From contig CM043945.1 of the NCBI GenBank assembly GCA_014529385.2, positions 93,690,612 to 93,754,611 of the forward strand: DNA of 64,000 nt, written 5' to 3'. This stretch comes from Adiantum capillus-veneris. Lineage: Eukaryota; Streptophyta; Polypodiopsida; Polypodiales; Pteridaceae. Shown one piece after another: positions 1 through 11,952 of this stretch (position 1 is its first letter; the number at the start of each line of letters is the position of its first letter). The translations under genes were made by a program, and so were the position numbers. Below the pieces are notes generated by a model. It searched no databases, was not told the origin of the DNA, and was given only the letters and a program-made list of their open reading frames with translations.

Positions 1-145
1 AGAGCACAACGATATGGTGAACTCGCTCTACTGTAATGTGTAGAGCATAGTGAGTTCTTATTAGGTTTTTACAAAAGAATATGTGTACATACCTGGCGGC
101 CCGCCCACTTACCTGGGCGACCACATTGGGCTTTATACCCCAACA
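1..145 (-). repeat. 3' LTR of Ty1/copia element, cut by window start
   Basis: Read on the minus strand the LTR opens with TGTTGGGGTATAAAGCCC and runs off the window edge. Compared by eye with the first 145 bases of the LTR at 45753-45944, only one base differs. The two are therefore the same family and the insertion looks young. The full LTR in this family is 192 bp, so about 47 bp are missing here. Confidence 0.93.
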
Positions 146-158
146 ACCTCCCACTTAA
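146..158 (-). other. Copia polypurine tract
   Basis: On the minus strand AAGTGGGAGGT stands directly before the LTR start TGTTGGGG. This is the usual place and composition of the plus-strand primer of a copia element. Confidence 0.8.
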
Positions 159-234
159 AGTCCAATGTGGTACTTTAAGTGTGAGAGAACCTACTATACA
201 AGCTAATATACAAGAGATGTAGAGAAGTGATGTA

Positions 235-1916
235 CTACCCTACACCTAACTGCTTGCGAAAATGCGCAAAGATCTCTGAGGGAAGTCCTTTTGTAAGTAG
301 ATCAGCAGGATTTTCTGTGGTGTGAACTTTGACAAGCTGAAGTTGCTTATCCTCGAGCTTTTCCCTAATGAAGTGATACTTCACATCCACATGCTTTGTC
401 TTTGAGTGATAAACTTGATTGCGAGCCAATTGTATAGCACTTTGACTATCACAGTATAACACATGCGTCTCTTCTTTGATTCCCAAATCTGTTACTAGTC
501 GATTAAGCCAAATTGATTCTTTGCATGCCTCTGATGCTGCAACATATTCAACCTCTGTAGTAGACTGAGTAACACAATCTTGTAATCTAGAACGCCATGA
601 TACTGCTCCACCAGCCAATGTAAAGACATACCCTGACGTAGACCTTCTGTTGTCTAAGTCACCTGCATAATCTAAGTCTGTAAAACCCTTTACACGTAGC
701 TCCTGACTCCCATAGCATATACGCATAGTCTTTGTAGCTTTCAGGTATCTCAATATTCCTTTCACTGCCTCCCAATGTTTCTTGCCTGGGTTTGACATGT
801 ATCGACTTACTACTCCCACTGCAAATGAAATGTCTGGGCGAGTAGCAATCATTGCATACATCAAACTACCCACTGCAGATGCATATGGAATCTTACCCAT
901 TTCAGCCTGTTCTTCCTCAGACACATGACAATCTTGTTTGCTAAGTTTCACATATGGTGGCAATGGAACACTCAATGCCTTTCCCTTCTCCATATTGAAA
1001 CGTTGCAAAACCTTGTCAATATACTCTGTTTGAGATAACCAAATCAACTTCTTTGATCTGTCTCTCTCAATGCTCATACCAAGTATATGACTTGCCTCAC
1101 CCATGTCTTTCATGTCAAACGATTTTGCCATCTTTGACTTCAAAGCTGAAATTTCTTCCAAGTGCTTTCCAGCAATCAACATGTCATCCACAAAATAAGG
1201 ATCAGCCAACTGCCATCCTTAGCCTTCTTTGTATATAGACAGTGATCGAACTCACTACGTTTGTAGCCTTGAGAAAGCATAAACTTGTGGAACTTATGGT
1301 ACCATGCCCTCGGTGATTGTTTTAAGCCATAAAGACTCTTTAACAACTGGCATACCAAATCTTCCTTGCCTTTCTCAACAAACCCTTCTGGCTGCTACAT
1401 GTAAATTTCCACATCTAAATCACCATGCAAGAACGCTGTCTTGACATCCATTTGGTGCAACACCAAATCTAATATGGAAACCAATGCAAGAAAGCATCTC
1501 AATGTAGTCATCTTGACCACCGGAGAGAAGACTTCATCAAAGTCAATGCCTTGTTCTTGCTTTAAGCCCTTGGCAACAAGCCTTGCTTTTTAATTTGGCT
1601 GACTATCATGAGCGGTGATCTTATACCTGTAAACCCATTTACAAGATAGAGCCCTTTTGCCATGTGGTAATTTAACTAGCTTCCATGTCTGGTTTTTATG
1701 CAGAGCTGTCATCTTTGACTGCATGTCCAATTGCCAATTCCCGGAGTCCTTCATTTGCACTGCTTCCTTGTAATATGAAGGCTCATTGCAATCAGTCAAC
1801 ATGACATAGTTCATAGATGGAACAAACCTATCAGGAGGTCGCGTGATACATCCAGATCTATGCACAATATGTGGCTCAGGTTCAGCCACAACCTGTGGTT
1901 CCAATCTATCCTGTCC
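235..1916 (-). pseudogene. Ty1/copia reverse transcriptase-RNase H, 3' half of element
   Basis: This is the C-terminal half of a copia Pol polyprotein, read right to left. It starts in the integrase-RT linker (RITRPPDRFVPS-like stretch near 1830). The RT block follows: KWVYRYKI near 1620, SLYGLKQSPRAWYHKF near 1300 and the catalytic FVDDML near 1190 (YVDD in most relatives). RNase H comes last, with YCDSQSAIQLARN and SKTKHVDVKYHFIRE near 360-450, ending QLGVG before the polypurine tract. The frame is broken by stops near 1590 and 1395 and a frameshift near 1205, so no active enzyme can be made. It stops abruptly at about 1916, where gag, protease and integrase would be expected. Those parts, at matching codons, lie at 47031-49285 on the other strand. 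Confidence 0.93.
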
Positions 1917-4854
1917 TCATCGTTACAGCCGTCACAAGTGTGAAGAACCTGTTGTAGTGTCTCATTCTAAGTAGTGAATTCGGTGGTCTTCTAATGAAGG
2001 TGAATAGGCAGAGATCCGACTATGTCCAAAGCAAAGAGAAGAGTATTCCATACACACATTAATGTAACATTTTCTTGTTCTTTTCATGCTATTGCACTTG
2101 CTTGAGAGTAATTTACCTTTTATGCTTACTTAAATTTATGCTTAACCTCTCATGTTCCCATCAACAAGCAGTTCTCTTGCTTGCTTGGAAAGAAGAGCAA
2201 CTTTTTTTTTCTCTCTAACTATGGTTTATTACTAATCATAACTAACCACATTGCTAACAACTAACCACGATGTTATTTCAAGTTTCTTACATTACAAGAC
2301 TAATATGGCATAGAGAGAGTAGAAAGCACTCTCTTTAACCATAGGGAATTGGAGATCATATTTACCTAGATAGTATGCATGATGAATGGTGACTAATATC
2401 CATAATTATCTCTTAGTTTCCTGCATAATTTTTTTTAATGTTGCTTTTATTCTCTTACCTAAATTACTCTTATAAACGTAAATGCCATAAATAAAAGGCA
2501 ACTAAGAATTGGCATTCGTTTTGGAACTAACCTTGTTTTCCTACGAGAGACCTTATAATACTCTCATGAAAGACTCACGACTTTTTCTTGATTATGCATT
2601 CATCTTTCCTCTCTACATAGCATGTGGTGTGAGATTCTTTTTGAGATCTAACCAAGTTAGTACCTAATTCTCTCAAGAGGAAGTTTAATTTTGAAGGGTA
2701 ATTTTATCATAATCGAAAGAGTTTTCTTTGAAAGAAGGATCCCATTCCAAGTAGAATTATCCTTCCCCTCTCTTGTCAATTGGAGAATCCCAAATCCTTA
2801 AACCACTCCTATCTAAAAAATTAACCCTCTCCATGGTATCCAGCTATGCCTAAAGCCCATTCAAATAAGGATATGTCAACCATTTATACTCAATTGCATG
2901 AGCATTTTCACTACACTAGCATACCCATTCTTATGAACTTTTCATTTTTACCTTTAGTCTATTATTCATTGAATGGTTCTACTCTTACTAAATCAAGCAT
3001 TGACTCTTGCATAATCACTCAAAGGAGTATCATGATTGTAAGTTGGTGCACTCTAAAGTTCTATGTTTGCAATTCATGGCCCATACGAAAGAAAAGATCG
3101 TCATAAGGAATATATGCGTTGTTCTTTTCAAGTTTGTATTCTTTCAAATTTGTTTTCCAACTACAATATTGGGGGAGTAAGAGGATAGATTCACAAAAGT
3201 GACGACCGTGTTGATTGAACAAAAAACTCTCATCGCTTCCATGGAGATGCCCCATGGATGGCAAATGATGCAAGAAAAACAAATGGGATTCTCCCAAGAT
3301 GGGGTTAACTTGAAACTTACGTTGAGACAAAACCTTAAATTCCTAAGAGACTCGTTGTATTTCTTAAGGTCTTGTTAGATTATAACTCAAGGAACTCACT
3401 CTAAATTTCAACTAGGATTAAAAACTTTACCGAGAAGATTTGACATGGATAGCCCAAGCATATCATAGAAATTTTAAGTGTGAAACTTATCTTACATGTT
3501 TTGAAAAAGGCCGACATAGGTGTTTACTTGTGGGATGCAATGGGGGATGGTCTTTCTGGCTAGGATTGATAATCAATTGTCTATATTTTAAGCTTGGGTT
3601 TATTCAATGCCTTGAAATTGAGACTGGATGAGAGTGTGTCCTGGCCCGATGGTGAGACCCATGGAAGCGTATGGAAATTGGCCTAGTCTGGATAGGCTTG
3701 CTATTTTTGAAAAAAGAAGAAATGAAAAAGGGATTCTAAGAAGGAATCGTATGAGGGAGAAGGATGTGACTTAATTAAGGAATTCTTCCATTGTTTGGTA
3801 AAAATAAACCTTAGAAAGACTAAGAACCTAAATGGGCTATCTTGCAATTTTCCTCATCAGTCGGCGGACCTTTGTGCTACTTCTTAGTATATTTATCTAA
3901 AAGGAACTTAAGGTATATTAATTTTGTATGCCTTTCTCGATCAACATAAAGAAAAATAAATTGTGTAAAGGTGTCGCCTCCATGCGTGGCAAAGGAGACG
4001 GGATACCGGAGTTTTGGAGACGAGGATAGGGATATGCTTGGAGAAGTATATGTGATTGCTTGAAAGATAACTAGAAAAATTTAATAATACTAAAGGAAAT
4101 AGGAAGTAAAAATATTCTAAAAAGAAAAAAAGGTGGGAACGACCTGATAAATGCACACTAGCAAGGGTATGCAATAGTTTGCATGTTGCTTTCAAATGCT
4201 TGAAATGCATTCTTGGTTCAATATGTTTGGAATACTATTTTCTAGTATCATAGTACTACCTTGGAAAGGTGCATTTATCAAACGGTTCATTGGGAGGGTG
4301 GATACCGGAGGGTTAATTTGTTGCTTGGAAAGCTGAATCCAAATTTATGTTCTCCATTGAGTTAAGAATGGGGGAAGGGATTTGATTTACGGAGTGGGAA
4401 TCAAACTTGGTAATGAGGGAGTCATGTAGATCAATACACTCATCTTAGGGGAACACACTAACGGATTTGCTCAGTCTTAATCAAGAAAAAAACATCAGTG
4501 ACCTTGAACCAACGGTGAATTAGAGAACCCCCAGCTGCTAACCTTAGAAGGTTGAGCTCACATTTAGTCTGATGACTTTGATTGGAAAGTTTTAACCAAT
4601 AACAAAAGATATTTTGGTATAAAGGGTTCCATATGAGAAAAAGTGAATGCTATCACCCCCTTGAGTTGGCACCGAAGAGCAAGAGGAGTCCTGTCTTGGT
4701 GTCGGTCTCAAGTGGGAGGGATGTCAAGAATTGTGGTGTATCCAGTTGGAGATGGTGCAAGTGATGATCTTTAACATAGCCCTCACAATCCCACTTGGTT
4801 GAGTAAAGCAAACAACCATTTAAAATATGATATGACCGGCTGCCCAATCGAAGC
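1917..4854. other. Stretch without recognisable gene
   Basis: About 2.9 kb of AT-rich sequence. The open frames here (for example 2846-3106 plus, 3061-3330 minus, 3941-4210 minus) are short, lack known motifs and overlap each other on opposite strands. I recognise no LTR end, terminal inverted repeat or conserved domain. It may be decayed transposon sequence or the flank into which gypsy B inserted. Confidence 0.5.
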
Positions 4855-5730
4855 CGTTATCGAGCAAAAGAAAAAGTGGGACACCTCTATAGCTTTACAA
4901 CATAAGAGCACTAAAACTTCAACCTCAGCACCAAAAAGTATATCAAAAATACCTTTAGTAAACCCCAATCAAAACGCCTATGCTCCCTTGGTAATTTACA
5001 AGCACACGTCCACCCAAAGGACCATATCACATAGGAGCAAAACCCTGTCAAAGCAAGGATTTGCAGCACATGATGACCAATGCATATGAATACAAGGTCC
5101 TCCTTTTTCATTATTGGACATAAAAAACCCACAACTTCAATATAAATTTCACAATTCATAGATACATGCCCGGGCCAATATGTCTGCACACAGTTTGCCA
5201 CTAGCCTACCATAGCCATAACCCTGTAGAGAACTTAGTCGTAACCTGATGAGACAACTCCAATTGAGGAACTTTAAAGCTTGGAAGAAATCTTGAAAAAT
5301 GAATGGAGAGAAATTTGGAGATTACCAATATGGATCTACACTCTGCTACATGAAAAATTGACACGAACAAAGAGTTGTGCCGACATGACTACACATAGAG
5401 CAGACAAGGCAAGGCAAAAAACTGCATCAAAAACCATCAAGTGAGGCACAACGAGCTAAAACCTAAAATTTTTTGGAGTTTGGCTGATTTTTTTAAGTTT
5501 GTACATGAGTTTTAGTTATATACAAGTCTAACTTCCAAAAACTCACTCACGGGTACTTACAGTAACCCAACTGTTGGCGCTATACTAGTGACTTGCCTTG
5601 CATGTATATGTGCTTGCTAAAGCAAGCTAAAAACCCCACAAAAGGAAAGACCACACACCCTTTTGACATCAAATTCCATGTCCATATGTACAAATTTACA
5701 AAAAATGGGGTGTCAAAAATGCGCCCAACA
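4855..5730 (-). repeat. 3' LTR of gypsy B
   Basis: On the minus strand the LTR starts TGTTGGGCGCATTTTTGAC at 5730 and ends near 4855. It aligns along its length with the two LTRs at 55363-56237 and 57599-58458, for example the shared block around GTCACATAGGAGCAAAACCC. The lower edge is diverged and is placed by alignment. Length is about 876 bp, close to the 875 and 860 bp of the other copies. Confidence 0.8.
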
Positions 5731-6955
5731 TAGTTTGCCACACCGCAGCCTGCTAGATCATTCATGATCAGCAGCACGAAAGAGCTAAACCACATGAGGG
5801 AGTCTTCACTTCATCTTCATCCTTAGTCACATGATCAAAAAAATGTTCACAAGAATTACCATCCAATTATAGCCATCAACCTTGCAATATACTTCTTCAA
5901 ATTGTAGCCATTCATGCGTGCTTTATGTGGGGTACCATCCAAGTCAACAAGTTGGTATGTGCCATTTGAAAACCTGTTTAAGACCAACAAAGGACCTTTC
6001 CACTTGATTTGAAACTTCTTTTGAAAAGTTCTATCAAGATTACTATTGAAACAAAGAAACATGTCACCCTTCTTGATGTCTTTTTCCTTCACCTTCTCAT
6101 TTGCTTTTGTATGATTGTTCTTCAAGACCTGCTCATATTGCTGAAAAGCCATCAACATATCCAGTTGTACAGATTGAAAATATAGAAGCCTCTCCTTGAG
6201 TGCATCGTTAGGCTCTTCTTCAAGCTTTAGCATCAACTTCAAAGCTGGTATCTCCACCTAGATGGAAGGGAGAGAAACCAGTACTTGATTTGATGGCAGT
6301 CTTGTAAGCCCATAGAGCACAAGGTGGCTCTAAATCCCAAGTCTTCACATTGTTTATTGTCGTCTTTGTAAGAATACTTATGAATTCTCCATCAAACCTT
6401 TCATTCATTCCATTGCATTGGGGATAATATGGAGTAGTAAATTTGTGATGCATATGAAGCTTCTCACATAGATAATCCATTAGCTCTCCCTTGAGACCTG
6501 GACCCTTGTTAGAAATAATTCCAATGGTATGCCAAATTTGCAGGAAATATCTTCATATATAAATTGGGAAACATATTTGCTTGTGATTTGCTTAACAGAT
6601 TTGGCTTTGGCCCACGTGGATAGATGGGAAATAGCAATAAGTATGTAACATTTGCCTCTAGATAGGTAAAGGACCTATTGCATCAATACCCCACTTATCA
6701 AACACATCATAAGCCAAAATTTTGCCTCTAATTTCTAATTTGAGAACCCTATTTTCCATGCTTTAAAACTCTTTCCAAGATTTGCGCCAATAATGAACAT
6801 TATGTTGAATGCTTGGCCACACATACCCCCTGCAAGACTTTATGCAAAGTGACAACCACAAGAACCCCCATGAATCTCCTCAAAAATTCTGTAAATTCCC
6901 TCTTTCTAAGGAACTTTTCTCATCACAAGATCAACCCCCTTCATTTATAAGGCGT
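5731..6955 (-). pseudogene. Gypsy B integrase, C-terminal part of Pol
   Basis: Minus-strand integrase remains run from the zinc-binding N-terminus (matches near 6955-6790, partly out of frame) through DVFDKWGIDAIGPLPI near 6700. The TTPYYPQCNGMNERF block near 6420 contains the catalytic Glu. The C-terminal domain follows, with FQKKFQIKWKGPLLVLNRF and NGTYQLVDLDG near 5960. At least one stop and several frame changes make it a pseudogene. The 3' untranslated part, with the polypurine-like tract at about 5731-5765, is nearly the same as the tract before the gypsy A 3' LTR. The upstream end at 6955 is where gypsy A inserted; the missing preceding residues are at 16679 and above. Confidence 0.88.
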
Positions 6956-7387
6956 TGTGAGCGGGATGGAAACACACAGAACGCCTCTATAATGACCCGA
7001 CACACACTCTTGGAATGATATACACACACACACACACACACTATGGGGCACCACTCGGCTTACACAACCACCTGGCCGAAACAGGAAACACACCTATGGA
7101 GTGAGAGGAGAGAGACTATCCACTTGCCCACTCCACACAGAGACACACATATACACACACACACACACCCAAAAACTCAGCTCAAAAGAGGAGAATTTCT
7201 GATGTTTAGATACAAATGAGCTCGGGCCAACACCAATGGGGCAAACAACTCACACAATATGGGTAAAATATACCAGATACGATCACAAATTGGAGTAGAA
7301 GCTTCGCTCATAGGAGAAACTTACACAGCAAAAACAACAGAAAAAGAGTGAGGAATTTGGCAAAATGGACAGTGTCATCGCGTCCGG
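6956..7387 (-). repeat. LTR A fragment, inverted
   Basis: This is the 3' part of LTR A in minus orientation, ending at 6956 with the expected CACA. It is the inverted complement of 7433-7894 apart from microsatellite length and scattered differences. The 5' part of the LTR (about 0.7 kb) is missing. The outer edge adjoins gypsy B integrase. Confidence 0.85.
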
Positions 7388-7894
7388 AAATGAGCAGTTT
7401 GACATTGAAGACTGGGGTTTTGGGCCGTCCGGAAATGAGCAGTTTGACATTGAAGACAGGGGTTTTGGGCCGTTCTGGACGCGATGGCGCTATCCGTTTT
7501 GCCAAATTCCTCACTCTTTTTCTACTGTTTTTGCTGTGTAAGTTTCTCCTATGAGCGAAGCTTCTGCTCCAATTTGTGATTGTATCTAGTATCTTTTACC
7601 CATATTGTGTGAGCTGTTTGCCCCATTGGTGTTGGCCAGAGCTTATTTGTATCTAAACATCAGAAATTCTCCTCTTTTGAGCTGAGTTTTTGGGTGTGTG
7701 TGTGTGTATATGTGTGTCTATGTGTGGAGTGGGCAAGTGGATAGTCTCTCTCCTCTCACTCCATAGGTGTGTTTCCTGTCTCAGCCAGGTGGTTGTGTAA
7801 GCCGAGCGGTGCCCCATAGTGTGTGTGTATATCATTCCAAGAGTGTGTGTCGGGTCATTATAGAGGCGTTCTGTGTGTTTCCATCCCGCTCACA
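7388..7894 (+). repeat. 5' LTR of plus-strand gypsy A, 5'-truncated
   Basis: This is the 3' part of LTR A in plus orientation, ending CCCGCTCACA at 7894 before the primer-binding site. It matches about 14985-15457 of the complete 3' LTR. A 45-bp unit is present twice in tandem at the join with the inverted fragment (7388-7432 and 7433-7477). The first 0.7 kb of the LTR is missing, so the promoter may be affected. Confidence 0.85.
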
Positions 7895-7900
7895 TTCTTT

Positions 7901-7918
7901 TGGCGCCCCCACGAAGGA
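7901..7918 (+). other. Primer-binding site of gypsy A
   Basis: TGGCGCCCCCACGAAGG begins six bases after the LTR end. A TGG start just downstream of a 5' LTR is the pattern of a site complementary to a tRNA 3' end. I did not identify the tRNA. The same type of site occurs near 15527 and 57592 on the minus strand. Confidence 0.75.
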
Positions 7919-8954
7919 TCTTCTTCGAGTACCTTCTGCTTCGAGCTTCAAGCTTCGAGATTCGGAATTACAGGTTGCAGACTACATGTTACAGGTTACA
8001 GGTACATGTATAGGTACAGGTAATTCACACAGGTATAGGTGGCTGGAGTACAGTGATATACTAACAGTGGTGTCACTTGCAGTTGTTGTGGGTATGCATC
8101 ACTTGGCGCCCGTTTTGAGCGCATTGTCTACTGGATTGTACGTTACTTGTGGAAACTGCCATTGTACGCCTTTGTGGAGCCATATATGGTTTCATTTGGC
8201 AGTCCCAGCCATTTCTGAGACTTGGTCTGGAAGATAGTCACTTCTGAGACTTGACTATACGCGATTTGCATTAGCCTTCGTGTGAGGGTCGATAGCGTGA
8301 GGTTTTATTGAGCTGGGGGATTCTCAAATGTGGAGATCCTTTCGGTGATATAGGTAGCGAGAGCACCCTTTTCGTGACCTCACCATAGGCTATGTACTAG
8401 TGATTCCTACTTGATGCTCGGGTTATATTGTTAACAGTTATGCATACATATACAGTCTATATTTTGGGTTCCTACTACTCTACTTCTGGGGAAACTCTGT
8501 CAAAATTTTTCCAAGTTATGATGGTTGGTTTTTTGGTCTTTTGAGCCATTTATGCTGTTATGCTGCTGAAATTTTGGCAAAATCAGAAGATAAGACAAGT
8601 GTGCTTTCTTGGGAGTTGCATGGTTGACTTTAATGGATGATCAAAATTACCCTCAATTTACTCCTTTTCATTTAACTCAAAGAATCTAGATAAATGTTCA
8701 TGTGTCCAGGAAGATTTTTTCCCAGTAGCGCATAGTCTTTATGTTCGGGCCAAGAAGATTAAGAGAGATCCTGGAATGTCCTTTGCCTATTGTGATTCTG
8801 ATGATCAACTATGAAAACTCATTTGATGTGCATGTGTTTGTTCTCATCTAAAGTTGAGCTTCATTGAAGTTTCTGGGAATTGGGTCAGTCAAAAGTTTTG
8901 GGTTCTTGCACGTGTGTTCGAAGGGGTTCTCAAAGCATCGTAATTTGGGTAGCC
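7919..8954 (+). other. Gypsy A leader
   Basis: About 1 kb between the primer-binding site and the gag ATG. A block at 8284-8372 and a shorter one at 8488-8514 are similar to parts of the leader of the copia element (46581-46672 and 46978-47003), although the two elements belong to different superfamilies. No open frame here looks coding. Confidence 0.7.
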
Positions 8955-10280
8955 ATGGCTTTCTCTTATCCGGAGTTTCATGGAAGAAATGATGAAGATG
9001 TGGAAGACTTTTTGGAAAAGATGGAGGTTGCCTGCATTAGCAACCAGATTCATGACCCGGCACAGATGTTACGCCTTCTCCAAATTTGTTTGAAGAGTGA
9101 TGCATGAGTTTGGTCCAAAGCATTTGAAGAGGAGTTGCGTGTGGCTGATCCACCTGTAAGATTGAGTTGGGACAATCTACGACATGGATTGGAAGTGGAG
9201 TTTGTGAAGATAGAAGATCTTGACAAAGTGTGGCAAGAAGTACAAGGTTTGGTGCAGAAGGAAGGTGAGCCAGTAGATGCGTACATACGTAAGTTCTCAT
9301 TGGCATGCGAGAGGATGTGCAAGGCCTTAGCACCACAGGTACCTCCACCTGACATGATGAAGAAGGACATGTTCTTGGTTGGTCTTTGGGAGAATATACG
9401 TTGGAGAGTGGAGCTAAAGAAGCCTAGGACATATAAAGATGCATTGGAGGTGGCAAGGAACAAAGAGTGGAAGCTGAGAAAAATGAGCCAGCTGGGAGTA
9501 GAGTCTTTGCCCATGAGATCTGAATTTCAGCCTATGGATTCTTTGCAAGGTCGCATGCCAGGGGTTCATCATGAACCAGTGGTTTCTATTACTCCTCAGG
9601 TTATGCTAGCAGTAGTCACTACAGCAGTGCAAGATGATGGGCTAAGGCAAGACATGAGGCAAGTGGTAGATTTAATGAAGAATCTCAGCCTAAACATGCT
9701 AGGTCAAGTGGGAAATAATCGAGGTCGAGGGAGGTATGCAAAGCCAGGAGGTGAAGAAAGACCTAGGAATGGTGTTGGACAAAGTAATGGTAGGTTCTGG
9801 AGGCAGACGCCCACGTGTTATAATTGCGGAGAGTTGGGCCACATCAGCCCGCAATGTGATAAGCCACCAAGGATGGGGGGAGACATGTATCCATTTCCAA
9901 GACAGGTGCTAACTAGGTCCAATGATTATGGCATCGAAACGAAGGGAGATGAAGGAACCAGTGGATTAACCCAAGAGGAAAAGGGAAAGACAAAAGTGCT
10001 AAGTGTAGTTACCTTGGAGAAGGCATCAAAGCTAGAGGATACATTGGTGATGCCTATTGGGAAGAGTACTACAGAGGAAAAGGAAGGAAGAAGTGCCCCA
10101 GGTCCTAGTAAGAAGAAGGGAAAGAGCCATGAAGGCGAGGATGTCAAGGCCAAGAGGAAAAGGAGGGCTCGTCGCAAGTTTCATGTTTCGAATTTTCCAT
10201 TAGGGGATGGGAAATTAAGCTATGACTTAAAGGAGGGTCTGACAAGCAAGAAGGCAGATGTTACTTTGGGCAGCTCATAG
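8955..10280 (+). pseudogene. Gypsy A Gag
   Basis: Gag forms the virus-like particle and binds the genomic RNA. The ATG at 8955 opens MAFSYPEFHGRNDEDVEDF, a typical Retrotrans_gag start. An in-frame TGA at 9105-9107 interrupts it; the frame continues from 9108. The capsid part is followed by a basic Gly/Arg stretch and one zinc knuckle, CYNCGELGHISPQC, near 9818-9860. A Lys/Arg-rich region precedes the end. The stop at 10278 results from loss of one T: gypsy B reads TFGKL here, and gypsy A shifts frame after TL. The next frame, from 10283, is the direct continuation. Confidence 0.93.
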
Positions 10281-10282
10281 AG

Positions 10283-10990
10283 ATGGTTCCTAAACTAAAG
10301 CGACAGTGGAAGAGGATGGTTAACCCAATGGAGAAAGAGCCAGAGAGAGGTTCAGTGAAGGTGTTGGCGATGGATGAGCTACCAGACATTTGTCCAATTG
10401 TAGATGTGTGGCACAAAAGAAAAAATTTGGGACAAGGTTATGTGGATGGTGGAGCTCAAATATGTGTCATAACACACTCATGCGTTGAGAAGATGGGTCT
10501 TACAGTGTCTGGGGTGTCAGGCTTCCGGATCAGATTGGCAAACCATCAGAGAGTAAAATGTTTGGGTGTTGTAAAGAGCTTAGAAGTGGAAGCATATGAT
10601 GCAAAGGCGGTGGTTGATTTTCATGTGATGCCAGCAGGGTTGGGAGCATATCCTATTATCCTGGGCAGACCATGGTTGCGTGCAGTGGGAGCTGTTCAAG
10701 ATTGGCGACATGGTACGATTAGCCTCTATGGAAAGACAGGTGCCAAGAAGCTTTATAATATGGACACAAGGAAACGATTAGAGGAGCTTTATGAAGATGA
10801 GGATGAGTCTAGTGATGAAGACTATTCCACGGTGACAGATGAGGACAGTGATAGTACTACCAGCAGTGATGAGGATGCTGATGTTGCATTTCTTTTGATG
10901 GACAAAGGAATCCAGGAGTCTGGTGTAGTCGCATTTGCAAATGAGGTTGAAGATGAAAGTGAAGGGCCTTATGAAGTGATTGAAGGGTGA
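10283..10990 (+). pseudogene. Gypsy A aspartic protease region
   Basis: Continuation of Gag in another frame after a one-base loss. A retroviral-type aspartic protease is visible: the active-site stretch YVDGGAQICVIT near 10440 and the flap and helix region with YPIILGRPWL near 10655. An Asp/Glu/Ser-rich acidic linker follows (about 10780-10900). The protease would cleave Gag-Pol. The frame ends with TGA at 10988-10990, overlapping the ATG at 10990 that opens the RT frame. Gypsy B has the same order but a TAA in the same frame, so the break may be natural or decay. Confidence 0.9.
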
Positions 10991-11952
10991 TGCAAACCAA
11001 GGTTGAGTTGTCAAAGAAGCAAGAATTGATGACACAAATGATCAGTGGAGACCTCTTAACTATGGAGAAGGAGATATATTTGCACATGCTGGCTAGTTTT
11101 CCTGATTTGTTCATTACTTCATATGAAGAGATCAGAGGATTCAAGGGTGAAGAGATGCATATAGAGCTGAAAGAAGGTGTTAAGCCAGTGCGACAAAGGC
11201 TAAGAAGGATGGGTCAAGAGAAAATGGAAGCCTTGCGGGAAGAGGTGGACAAGTTATTGAAGGCAGGGTTCATAGTCCCTGTGGAGACCACAGAATGGGT
11301 GAGTCCAGTAGTAGTCAGTCCAAAGAAGGATGGCAAGTGGAGGATTTGTGTAGATTTTAAACCCTTAAATGCAGCCACTAAGAAGAACCCATATCCTCTT
11401 CCATTCATCGATCAGATCTTGGATTCAGTGGCACGTTATGAGAGGTACAATGTGTGTGATGGTTTTTCAGGCTATTTTCAGTTGAAGATTGCTCTTAAAG
11501 ACCAAACAAACACAACTTTTATTACACCATGGGGCTGCTATTGCTACACAGTGTTGCCGTTTGGGTTGTCAAATGGACCATCTTTCTATCAAGAGAGAGC
11601 AAATTGGGTATTGGAACCTTTCATTGGCAGTTGTGTTAAAGCTTTTATGGATGACTTTTGTGTCTATAGCAGTAGGGTTGAACATCATGAGAAGCTTCAA
11701 ATGGTATTGGCTCGATATGATGAATGTGGAGGGCAACTAAATCCAAAGAAATGTCATCTAGCACAGCCAAGGGTGAATTTATTGGGCCATATGGTGTCAG
11801 AAAATGGCATTGAGGCTGATCCAGATAAGGTTAAGTCTATTAGTCTTCTTCCATCACCTACAAGTACGAAGCAATTGGCAACCTTTATACACAAAGTGAA
11901 GTACATGGCACGGTTTATTCCATTGTCCATTACAGCAAGTGGCAAAGCATGA
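10990..11952 (+). pseudogene. Gypsy A reverse transcriptase
   Basis: Reverse transcriptase that would copy the element RNA into DNA. RT motifs appear in order: KPVRQRLRRM near 11185, PKKDGKWRICVDFKPLN near 11325, NPYPLPFIDQILD near 11385, GYFQLKIAL near 11475 and PFGLSNGPSFYQ near 11560. The catalytic box is AFMDDF near 11645 (YxDD in most relatives), then HLAQPRVNLLGHMV. The frame is lost at about 11930, where a short deletion removes residues that are present in gypsy B and copy C. The stop at 11950-11952 follows from this. The product continues in the frame from 11939. Confidence 0.93.

Noticed and set aside
2846-3330. Small frames in the left gene-free stretch
   Set aside because: They are short, overlap on opposite strands, and have no motif, promoter or splice support.
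7308-7554. Nearly identical 68-codon frames on opposite strands
   Set aside because: They arise from the inverted LTR A fragments and are not genes.
7767-8237. 156-codon plus-strand frame
   Set aside because: It crosses the LTR end, the primer-binding site and the leader of gypsy A, so its coding appearance is accidental.
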